Assembly (NCBI GenBank): GCA_030596145.1
Contig: JAUVKS010000070.1
Location: 1-8,164 of the forward strand
DNA: 8,164 nucleotides
Source of the DNA: Pseudomonadota bacterium
Lineage (GTDB): Bacteria; Desulfobacterota; Syntrophia; Syntrophales; JADFWA01
Direction: 5' to 3'
Shown: positions 1-7,400 of the stretch, one piece after another
How the letters are laid out: every line of letters starts with the position of its first letter
Numbering within the stretch: position 1 is the stretch's first letter
The notes under the pieces: generated by a model
Told to the model about the DNA's origin: nothing
Seen by the model: only the letters and a program-made list of their open reading frames with translations
Database searches by the model: none
Program-made: the position numbers and the translations under genes

Positions 1-2265
1 TCTCTCCTTAAGGGGATAATGGGTAAGAGTTTCGAGTTTCGCCGCTATTTTCAGGAGGTAAAGAGAACGGGGAAACCATGTGTAAGCGATCTGGTGCTGG
101 TGGGTGGCGAAAGATATGAGGATGTGGAAAACAGATTTAAGTCGATTATTGTTGCCGTTCCCAAATATGACTCAAACAGTGTATTTTCCGGTGTGATTTT
201 AGCTTCTCTCTCTTTTTCCACTATCATCGACCGATATATCAAGCCGGTTAGGTGTGATGTATCATGTTATTCCTGGATGGTGGATGATAGCGGAACAATA
301 CTTGTTCACCCCGATCAAGAATTTACGGGTAAGGATGTGGGGATACTCGAAGGTGCAAAGTCTGAGAAAGGTATATCCTTGAAGGATGAGCTGCTGAAAG
401 AAGAAGGAGGATACGGCGCGTATATGCTGATTAAGGAAGATGGCAGGGTTGAAAAAAGTATTGTGGTCTATGTCCCGATTCATCTGGGTTCACGGAAGTG
501 GGCAGTTGCGATCAGTGTTCCTTATAATACCGCCGTTTCACTGTTTCGAAAAACTTTTCTCAATATCATGTTCGTGGCTGCTGGGCTGATTGCTGTGGTT
601 GTTATTGGGAGTGTATTTGTGATCTATTCCGGGAGGAGGCGATTGCGTCTCGAGGAAGAACTGAAACACCTCAGGGAAAAGAGTGCGTGGCAGGAAGAAC
701 TTGCCAGGGAGAAGAAAACCATTGAGGGGATCGTAGAAGGGTCTCCCATACCGACATTTGTTATAGACAGGGAGCACAAGATTACCCTCTGGAACAGGGC
801 TTGTGCAGAGCTGACCGGTCTTGACAGTAAAGACATGATAGGTACGGACAGGCAGTATGTTCCGTTTTATTCTGAGAAAAGGCCGGTTATAGCTGACCTG
901 ATAGTTGATGGCGATATTGAGGGACTGGCAAAATATTATGGTAAGAAAAAGGTACTGAAATCTACGGTGGTAGAGGATGCCTATGAAGCGAGGGATTTCT
1001 TTGAGAGCATGGGTGGCATAGAGAGACATCTTTATTTTATGGCGGCCCCGATATACGATGATAATGGGGAGGTCATCGCGGCCATCGAGACCCTTCAAGA
1101 TATCTCCACGGAGAGGGAGATGGAACTCAAATTGAAGGAGTATGCTGAATCACTCGAGAGTGAACTGTATGAGAATGTCAAGCTGAGGGAGAATGTGGAG
1201 GGACTTTACAATTATCTTCAGTCTATATTGGACAGTTCTCCCGATAGGATATTTGCCCTCAGCAGCGAAGGTATTATCAATTATGTCAGTCGTGGCATGG
1301 GTGAAGGGGCCGAATTTGCTACTCAGCGGATCAAGGGCAAGCATTTTACGGAATTTGTTGCGCCGGAGCACAGGGATTATATGCTTGAAAAATGGGAGGA
1401 GATAAGAAAGGGGATATTCAAACCCTATGAGATTGAAGTAAGTAAGGGGGATGGTTCGGTGAGAAATTTATTGTTAACTTCTGGGCCAATTAAGGGAACT
1501 GACCGGTATGTTATTGTTCAGCGGGACATTACAGAGTTTAAGAACCTTGAGAAGAAGTTCTATGAGAGCCAGAAACTTGCCGCTGTGGGGCAACTGTCCG
1601 CTGGTATCGCGCATGAAGTTAGAAACCCACTTTCTTCTATAAAGATGAGCCTTCAGATTCTGGTAAGACGGCTGAAACCTTCGGGAAATGATTTAAAGAG
1701 ATTCAATATTGCCGAGAGAGAGGTGGAACACCTGGAGAAACTGGTAAGGGATATCCTTATTTTTGCCAAACCTGAGGAACCGAAGATGGAACTTGCTGAT
1801 ATTAACAAGTCTCTTGAGGACTCTCTGGCAATGGCGGAAAAGGAAATATCGAACAAGAAGATAAATGTTCGGAGTGTATATGATAAGAAAGTTCCGCTTC
1901 TGAAGTTTGATTCGGCTATGTTGGAGCAGGTATTTTTAAATATCTACCTCAATGCTGTTGATGCGATGGAAGAAAATGGGAAGCTCTTGATATCGACGAA
2001 ACTGGTTGAAGATGAGCGTGATTTCATTATTGTTGAGATTGAGGATAATGGCTGCGGTATTGATGATAAAAACCTTCACCATATATTCAATCCCTTTTTT
2101 ACGATGAAGAAATATGGTACCGGTCTTGGACTGACCCAGGTTAAAAAGATTGTTGACATGCATCAGGGAACAATTGAGGTTATAAGCAAGAAGGGGAAAG
2201 GTGCCAGGGTCTGTATCACGTTTCCGGTTTCCGGCATGGGAGCGGGAGAAGGGATAAAGGAGTGA
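1..2265 (+). CDS. Membrane sensor histidine kinase, Cache-TM-PAS-PAS-HisKA-HATPase (5' partial)
   Basis: Sensor half of a two-component system. It should sense an extracytoplasmic ligand, autophosphorylate on His and pass the phosphate to the regulator encoded next. The frame is open to base 1. The first ATG (19) falls inside a Cache fold: the YFQEVKRTGKP and VSDL stretch is normally mid-domain, and the AAGGGG at 10-15 is only 3 nt from that ATG. The first membrane helix and early Cache region are therefore probably upstream. Counting from ATG 19: rest of the Cache domain about 1-175; membrane helix about 180-203; coiled coil about 205-234, with no obvious HAMP; PAS 1 about 235-370 (WNRACAELTG); second coiled coil about 370-395; PAS 2 about 397-505; HisKA H-box with phospho-acceptor His532 in AHEVRNP; ATPase N-box Asn645, G1 DNGCG 676-680, F-box NPFF, and G2 GTGLGL 700-705. 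All catalytic motifs are intact. The ligand cannot be told from the sequence. Confidence 0.93.
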   Translation, partial: SLLKGIMGKSFEFRRYFQEVKRTGKPCVSDLVLVGGERYEDVENRFKSIIVAVPKYDSNSVFSGVILASLSFSTIIDRYIKPVRCDVSCYSWMVDDSGTILVHPDQEFTGKDVGILEGAKSEKGISLKDELLKEEGGYGAYMLIKEDGRVEKSIVVYVPIHLGSRKWAVAISVPYNTAVSLFRKTFLNIMFVAAGLIAVVVIGSVFVIYSGRRRLRLEEELKHLREKSAWQEELAREKKTIEGIVEGSPIPTFVIDREHKITLWNRACAELTGLDSKDMIGTDRQYVPFYSEKRPVIADLIVDGDIEGLAKYYGKKKVLKSTVVEDAYEARDFFESMGGIERHLYFMAAPIYDDNGEVIAAIETLQDISTEREMELKLKEYAESLESELYENVKLRENVEGLYNYLQSILDSSPDRIFALSSEGIINYVSRGMGEGAEFATQRIKGKHFTEFVAPEHRDYMLEKWEEIRKGIFKPYEIEVSKGDGSVRNLLLTSGPIKGTDRYVIVQRDITEFKNLEKKFYESQKLAAVGQLSAGIAHEVRNPLSSIKMSLQILVRRLKPSGNDLKRFNIAEREVEHLEKLVRDILIFAKPEEPKMELADINKSLEDSLAMAEKEISNKKINVRSVYDKKVPLLKFDSAMLEQVFLNIYLNAVDAMEENGKLLISTKLVEDERDFIIVEIEDNGCGIDDKNLHHIFNPFFTMKKYGTGLGLTQVKKIVDMHQGTIEVISKKGKGARVCITFPVSGMGAGEGIKE
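2256..2262 (+). promoter_or_regulatory. Ribosome-binding site of the response regulator
   Basis: AAAGGAG lies within the last sense codons of the kinase gene, 7 nt before the ATG at 2270. It fixes the regulator's start. It also implies translational coupling, because ribosomes terminating at the kinase stop (2263-2265) sit directly on this site. Confidence 0.8.
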
Positions 2266-2269
2266 AGGC

Positions 2270-3661
2270 ATGCCGAAGATTCTTGTAATTGATGATGATA
2301 CTTCTATATGCGAGAGCCTTGAGTTGTATCTGACCGAAGAGGGATATGAAGTTCATACCGCCCTGACCGGTACAGACGGATTGAATAAGGCGGTGGAGGT
2401 CTCACCGGATGTTGTAATCCTGGATATAAGACTTCCCGATATTGATGGTTTTACCATATTGGAAGATCTGAAGGGAGAGGATGAAGACATCAAGGTGATT
2501 ATGATTACCGCTCATCATGATATGGATACGACTATCAGGGCGATGAAGGAGGGAGCCTTCGATTATATCCACAAACCTATTAATGTAGATGAGCTAGATA
2601 TAGCCATACAGAAGGCGTTAACAAGCCTTGAAATGGAAAAGAAGATAAATGGTCTCCTCATGGAGCCTTCAAGGGATTTCAGGGTAGGGGACATTATCGG
2701 CACAGGTAGTGCAATGAGGGAGATATTTAAGACCATAGGGGTTGTTTCTCAGAGCAAGACAACGGTGCTTATCCAGGGAGGAAGTGGAACGGGTAAGGAG
2801 CTGATTGCCAAGGTTATACATTATAATACGGCGGCTGATGAGCCCTATATAGCGATAAACTGCTCTGCCATTGTGGATACTCTCCTTGAATCGGAGCTCT
2901 TCGGTCATGAGAAGGGTTCCTTTACGGGGGCGATAAGCAGAAAACTGGGCAAATTTGAACTTGCCCGTTACGGTACGATCTTTTTGGATGAGATTAGCGA
3001 AATGTCGGTAAACCTTCAGGCCAAGCTCCTGAGAGTACTTCAGGAGATGGAGTTTGAGAGGATTGGCGGCAAAGACAGAGTAAAGGTGAATGCGAGGATA
3101 ATCACTGCCACCAACAAAAATCTCAAGGAACTTGTGAGTGAAGGGAAATTCAGGGATGATCTTTATTATCGCCTGAACATTGTAGCGATAAACATCCCAC
3201 CTCTGAGAGAGAGGAGGGAAGATATCCTTCCACTTGTCGACTATCTCCTCAAGAAGATTAATCGGGACCTCCACAAAAAGATTGCCGGCGTGTCTGATGA
3301 GATGATAGATGTTTTTATCAAATACAGTTGGCCTGGAAATATCAGAGAGCTTGAGAATCTTCTGGTCAGGGCCGTTGTTGTGGCTCAGGGACAGGTTCTC
3401 GGGAGAGAAGATTTTCCGGATTTGCTGGGGAGCTCTGTCAGCAGCGAAGTTCAGGAAGAAGCGTTGGGCGTGAAAAATGAAAGAGGTGAGGACTCTAAAC
3501 TCTGTACTATAGATGAGATAGAGGAAAAGCATATAAGGGAAGTAATCAGGAAGGCCGGTAATAATAAGGGTAAAATCTGTGAAATACTCGGTATCTCGCG
3601 CCCCACCCTCGAGAGAAAACTGAAGAAGTACGGGATTAAGTTTGAATCAGTCAAAGGCTAA
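2270..3661 (+). CDS. Sigma-54-dependent response regulator, NtrC family
   Basis: A 463-residue transcription activator of the usual NtrC length. The receiver domain (about 1-118) has the acidic pocket Asp8/Asp9, phospho-acceptor Asp52 (LDIRLPD), Thr80 and Lys102. The AAA+ domain (about 140-375) has Walker A GGSGTGKE 170-177, the sigma-54 contact loop GSFTGA 216-221 (the common form is GAFTGA), Walker B IFLDE 237-241 and a downstream FRDDLYYRLN segment. A Fis-type helix-turn-helix occupies about 420-455 (GKICEILGISRPTLERKL). It should oligomerise when phosphorylated, bind enhancer DNA and hydrolyse ATP to open sigma-54 polymerase complexes. It starts 4 bp after the kinase stop, so the two are a cognate pair in one operon. 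The target genes are unknown. The last codons (for V-K-G and stop) run into a heptamer repeat. Confidence 0.96.
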   Translation: MPKILVIDDDTSICESLELYLTEEGYEVHTALTGTDGLNKAVEVSPDVVILDIRLPDIDGFTILEDLKGEDEDIKVIMITAHHDMDTTIRAMKEGAFDYIHKPINVDELDIAIQKALTSLEMEKKINGLLMEPSRDFRVGDIIGTGSAMREIFKTIGVVSQSKTTVLIQGGSGTGKELIAKVIHYNTAADEPYIAINCSAIVDTLLESELFGHEKGSFTGAISRKLGKFELARYGTIFLDEISEMSVNLQAKLLRVLQEMEFERIGGKDRVKVNARIITATNKNLKELVSEGKFRDDLYYRLNIVAINIPPLRERREDILPLVDYLLKKINRDLHKKIAGVSDEMIDVFIKYSWPGNIRELENLLVRAVVVAQGQVLGREDFPDLLGSSVSSEVQEEALGVKNERGEDSKLCTIDEIEEKHIREVIRKAGNNKGKICEILGISRPTLERKLKKYGIKFESVKG

Positions 3662-3694
3662 GGGCAAAAGGCTAAAGGTTAAAGGCAAAAGTAT
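3653..3694 (+). repeat. Imperfect heptamer tandem repeat (AAAGGNN x6)
   Basis: Six consecutive 7-base units can be read directly: AAAGGCT, AAGGGCA, AAAGGCT, AAAGGTT, AAAGGCA, AAAGTAT (the last is degraded). They are followed by AA and then the ATG of the next gene. The array starts inside the final codons and stop of the response regulator and fills the whole 35-bp gap to engB. Each intact unit carries an AAAGG core resembling a Shine-Dalgarno sequence. The unit AAAGGCA at 3681 places one such core 11 nt before the engB start. Similar short degenerate arrays occur between genes in other deltaproteobacterial genomes in my general experience, but I cannot search for that here. Confidence 0.8.
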
Positions 3695-3696
3695 AA

Positions 3697-4275
3697 ATGA
3701 AAATCACATCAGTGGATTTCATAAAGAGTGCCAGGGAGCCATCTCAGTATCCGAAGGATTCACTTCCAGAGGTGGCCTTCGCCGGCAGATCCAATGTGGG
3801 CAAATCTTCCCTTATCAACACCCTCGTTAATCGAAAGAGACTTGCCAGGACGAGTACCACACCGGGGAGAACACAGCTGATAAATTTTTTTACGGTGAAT
3901 GACCGCGTTAGTTTTGTCGATCTTCCCGGTTATGGATATGCCAGGGTGCCTCGTTCGATAAAGAAGGAATGGGGGCCTATGGTGGAAAGGTATCTTAAGG
4001 AACGGAAGAATCTGCGCCTTGTCATTCTGATCCTTGATGTGAGGAGGGATCCATCTGAGGGCGATCTTTCTCTTGTCGAATGGCTCCATTTTTACGGTAT
4101 TGATTCTCTCTTTGTCTTGACAAAGAGAGACAAAATTTCCAAAAACCAGATAAGGATTCGCCAGCGCCGCATAAAAGAGCTTTTAGGATCACCTGCCGAC
4201 AGCGACATAATTCTATTTTCTGCTAAAACCGGTGAGGGAAAAGGGGCTGTCTGGAAGGAGATAGAAAAGATTTGA
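3697..4275 (+). CDS. engB: Ribosome-biogenesis GTP-binding protein EngB/YsxC
   Basis: A TRAFAC-class GTPase needed for late assembly of the large ribosomal subunit, acting in the cytoplasm. At 192 residues it has the usual family length of about 190-210. All G motifs are present in order: G1 GRSNVGKS 30-37, G2 TPGRTQ 55-60, G3 DLPGYG 75-80 (the family-typical form rather than DxxG of Ras), G4 TKRD 142-145, and G5 SAKTG 175-179. The N-terminal VDFIKSA and the PEVAFAGRSN approach to G1 are typical of EngB and support the ATG at 3697. An overlapping frame that begins at 3642 is only a shadow. The ribosome site is weak (AAAGG at 3681-3685, 11 nt away, supplied by the heptamer repeat). The gene follows the regulator by 35 bp, so it may be co-transcribed with the two-component system, although a housekeeping gene need not be functionally linked to it. 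Confidence 0.97.
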   Translation: MKITSVDFIKSAREPSQYPKDSLPEVAFAGRSNVGKSSLINTLVNRKRLARTSTTPGRTQLINFFTVNDRVSFVDLPGYGYARVPRSIKKEWGPMVERYLKERKNLRLVILILDVRRDPSEGDLSLVEWLHFYGIDSLFVLTKRDKISKNQIRIRQRRIKELLGSPADSDIILFSAKTGEGKGAVWKEIEKI

Positions 4276-4320
4276 CCCCCAGCATTCCCAGTATTTTTCC
4301 AAAACTCCAAGCGAATGAAC

Positions 4321-4349
4321 TTGACATAAAGATCAAATCATGTTAACCG
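4321..4349 (+). promoter_or_regulatory. Possible sigma-70-type promoter (good -35, poor -10)
   Basis: A perfect TTGACA lies at 4321-4326. About 14-17 nt later comes TGTTAACC (4341-4348), which has a TG of the extended -10 kind but matches TATAAT poorly. The position, about 90 bp before the HdrA fusion start and after engB, suits a promoter for that gene. The hairpin at 4374-4394 would then lie in its 5' leader. The assignment rests mainly on the -35 box and is tentative. Confidence 0.3.
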
Positions 4350-4373
4350 CCCCAGTGTTTGTTTTTTATTTTC

Positions 4374-4399
4374 CTCCTCTCCTATGGAGGGGGGATTTT
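4374..4399 (+). terminator. G/C-rich hairpin with T-tract: possible terminator or leader hairpin
   Basis: The left arm 4374-4382 pairs with the right arm 4386-4394 over 9 bp (seven Watson-Crick pairs and two G-T pairs at 4378/4390 and 4375/4393) around a TAT loop. ATTTT (4395-4399) and a second T-run at 4403-4407 follow. It could be a Rho-independent terminator for engB, although the T-tract is interrupted by GGC. If the promoter at 4321 is real, the hairpin would instead lie in the leader of the HdrA fusion. The pattern CCTCC...GGAGGGGGGATTTTGG also resembles dispersed palindromic repeats seen in such genomes. Confidence 0.45.
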
Positions 4400-4424
4400 G
4401 GCTTTTTGAAAGATCATCAAATCC

Positions 4425-4430
4425 GAGGTG
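4425..4430 (+). promoter_or_regulatory. Ribosome-binding site of the HdrA fusion
   Basis: GAGGTG matches the extended anti-16S pairing sequence GGAGGTG. It lies 6 nt before the GTG at 4437 and 9 nt before the TTG at 4440. The ATG at 4470 is far out of range and lies inside the conserved flavin-binding strand, so this site decides in favour of a non-ATG start. Confidence 0.7.
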
Positions 4431-4436
4431 TAAAAG

Positions 4437-7400
4437 GTGTTGAAAGATAGCGAAAAAGTCGGCGCTGTAATGGTTGTAGGTTCGGGTATTGCAGGTATTC
4501 AGGCTTCCCTGGACCTTGCTAATTCAGGTATGAAAGTATACCTCGTTGAAAATGATATCAGCATTGGTGGTGTCATGGCTCAGCTTGATAAAACATTTCC
4601 CACCAACGACTGTTCTGCCTGTATATTGTCTCCTAAACTGGTTGAAGTGGGAAGACACCCGAATGTGGAAATCCTGACCAGAAGGACTGTGGAGTCTGTT
4701 GATGGAGAACCTGGCCGCTTTAAAGTGCGGCTGACGAGTGCGCCGAGGTTCGTCGATGTCGATAAATGTACCGGGTGTGGTGACTGTGCCGATGTTTGTC
4801 CTGTATCGCTTCCATCGGAATTTGAAGAGAATCTCGGGACGAGAAAGGCTATTTACAGGAAATTCCCCCAGGCTATTCCGAGCGCGTTTGCTGTTGACAA
4901 AATAGGGATAGCACCCTGTAAGGCGGCGTGTCCTACTCACATCAGCGTTCAGGGTTATGTAGCCCTCATTGCCGATGGTAAATATAAAGAAGCACTGAAA
5001 CTCATCAAACAGGAAAATCCATTTCCCGCTGTCTGCGGCAGGGTCTGTAACCATCCCTGTGAAGAAGCATGTAAAAGGGGAGAGGTAGAGCAGCCTGTTT
5101 CCATCATGTATTTGAAGCGATTTGTTGCCGATCTCGACCTCAATGATGAGACTAAATATGTGCCTGAGATAAAGGAAAAGAAAGATAAAAAGGTGGCTGT
5201 CATCGGCGCCGGTCCTGCCGGTCTTACTTCGGCCTACTACCTGGCCATTGAAGGTTATCAGGTTACCGTATTTGAAGCCCTTCCCGTTGCCGGTGGAATG
5301 CTCTCCGTGGGTATTCCTGAATACCGACTTCCGAAAAAACTCCTTAATGCCGAGATAAAAATCATTGAAGAGCTGGGTGTCGAAATAAAGCTGAATACAA
5401 AAGTCGGCGAAGACATCACTATGGATACACTGAAAGAAGAGTTTGACGCCATATTTATCGGTGTCGGCTCCCATGTGAGCAGTAAGCTGAATGTCCCCGG
5501 AGAAGAGCTGGAAGGTGTAATTCACGGGATTGATTTCCTCAGGAGGGTGAATCTTGGTGAAAAGGTATTTCTGGGGAACCGGGTTGCTGTGGTAGGTGGT
5601 GGAAACGTGGCTATGGATGCCGTTCGTACGTCACTGAGAACCGGTTCCAAAGAGGCATTTGTCCTTTACAGAAGAACCCGTGCTGAGATGCCTGCAGCTC
5701 CGGAAGAGATAGAAGAAGCCCTTGCCGAGGGTATCGAGATGGAGTTTTTGGCTGCTCCTGTCAAAGTTCTGGAAGCTGCTGGAAAAGTGTCGGGTATAGA
5801 GTGTATCAGAATGGAACTTGGTGAACCTGACGAGAGCGGGCGAAGACGGCCTGTTCCGATAGAGGGTTCAGAATTTACACTTGAAGTGGATGCCGTTATT
5901 CCCGCCATCGGCCAGACAAGTGATCTTTCATTTGTTCCGGAGGAAAGTGGCCTTTCCGTTAACAGGTGGAATACCTTTGAAGTTGACCCTGTAACCTTTG
6001 CAACCAATGTAGAAGGCATTTTTGCCGGTGGCGATGACGTAACGGGACCTGCTACGATAGTCGAAGCCATCAATGCCGGAAAGGAAGCGGCCAGGTCTAT
6101 AGATCGTTATCTGAAGGGCGAGGATGTCAAATTAGGGCGTGAGAGAGACTGGACCAAGGGTCTTGCCGATAAAGCGGATACAAGCTCAGTAAAAAAAGAA
6201 GAGCGTCCCGGAATGCCCGAACTCGAACCGGAAGAGAGAAAAACTAACTTTGAAGAAGTTATCCTGGGCTACAGTGAGGAAGATGTTCTCAGAGAAGCCA
6301 AGAGGTGTTTGAGTTGCGGGATATGTTCAGAATGCTATCAATGTGTTGAGGCCTGTATAGCCGGCGCTATCGATCATGAGATGATCGAGAAGGAAGAGGA
6401 AATTGAAGTAGGATCCATCATTGCCGCGCCGGGGACTGAACTTTTCGATGCTCACTTAAGGGGTGAGTACGGATTTGGCATATACGATAATGTTATAAGC
6501 AGTATTCAGTTTGAGAGGGTCTTGTCCGCGTCGGGTCCCTTCGTCGGTCATGTCCAGAGAATTTCCGATGGTCAGGAACCTAAAAAGGTTGCATGGATCC
6601 AGTGTGTGGGTTCAAGAGACGTGAATTGCGGAAACAGCTGGTGTTCATCCGTGTGCTGTATGTATGCGACAAAGCAGGCCATTATCGGGAAGGAACACCT
6701 CAAGACACTCGAACCCGCAATATTCTATATGGATATGCGCGCCTATGGAAAAGATTTTGATCGATTTGTAGACAGGGCGAAGAACGATTATGGAGTCAGA
6801 TATATCAGGTCCATGCCCTCCTCCGTAAAGGAACTGCAGCAGACAAACAATCTTCTTCTCACCTATGTTGCCGAAGACGGATCACTGATAGAGGAAGAAT
6901 TCGACATGGTTGTTCTTTCCGTCGGTTTAAACCCGCCAAAAGAGGCGGGAAAACTGGCCGAGAGTCTGGGCATAGAGCTTGAAGAACATGGCTTCTGCAA
7001 AACTTCCCTTGAAAATCCCGTACAGACCAGCCGTGAAGGTGTCTTTGTCTGTGGTGTCTTCGGAGGTCCTAAAGATATTCCTGAAACGGTTATGGAGGCA
7101 AGCGGCGCGGCAGCGTGTGCGGAAGGCCTGCTCGGTTCCCGGCGGGGTACAATGACTACTGCGGAAGAGCTTCCCCCTGAGATGGACTTGAGAGGCATCG
7201 GCCCGAGAATTGGAGTTTTTGTCTGTCATTGCGGACTCAATATCGGCGGAGTGGTGGATGTGCCGGCTGTTGTAGAATATGTCAAAACCCTGCCCAATGT
7301 CGTTTATGTTGAAGATAACCTCTTTACCTGTTCTCAGGACACGGCGGTCGCGATGGGTGAGGTGATCAAGGAACACGGCCTTACCAGGGTTGTCGTTGCA

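Larger units (their letters stand above)
4276..4436. other. Intergenic region between engB and the HdrA fusion
   Basis: This is a 161-bp gap with no convincing gene. It is T-rich in the middle (4358-4372) and holds a strong TTGACA hexamer, a C/G-rich hairpin and the ribosome site of the next gene. Stop codons break the frames. The only ORF inside it (36 codons from 4340) runs over the hairpin and into the next gene, and has no ribosome-binding site. The gap is where transcription of engB could end and that of the large flavoprotein could begin. Confidence 0.7.

Noticed and set aside
10..21. AAGGGG and ATG at 19 as a true start of the kinase
   Set aside because: The spacing is only 3 nt, the frame stays open to base 1, and the protein would begin in mid-Cache domain without its first membrane helix.
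2669..3532. Minus-strand open frame (287 codons) opposite the response regulator
   Set aside because: It is antisense to intact AAA+ and helix-turn-helix motifs. Its translation resembles no family I recognise.
3642..3830. 62-codon + strand ORF between the regulator and engB
   Set aside because: Its Lys/Gly-rich start is the translated heptamer array, and the rest overlaps engB out of frame.
4315..4329. Five-codon ATG-to-TAA mini-ORF in the gap as a leader peptide
   Set aside because: It overlaps the TTGACA hexamer, has no ribosome site and carries no codon pattern suggesting attenuation.
4399..4414. TTGGC in the gap as the -24 half of a sigma-54 promoter
   Set aside because: The position 10 nt after the GG reads GA rather than GC, so the -12 element is absent.
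4340..4450. 36-codon ORF in the gap before the HdrA fusion
   Set aside because: It has no ribosome-binding site, runs straight through the hairpin and overlaps the next gene's start. Its Pro/Trp/Gly-rich middle is simply the translated palindrome.
4479..4492. GG-N10-GC spacing with TTGCA, like a sigma-54 promoter, at the start of the HdrA fusion
   Set aside because: It lies inside the coding sequence, downstream of the chosen start, over the conserved codons for the GSGIAG flavin motif. The -24 half (TAGGTT) matches TGGCAC poorly.
4524..5525. Long minus-strand open frame (333 codons) opposite the HdrA fusion
   Set aside because: The + strand frame shows continuous, motif-rich HdrA/GltD sequence. 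The minus frame has no recognisable motif and is a codon-bias shadow.
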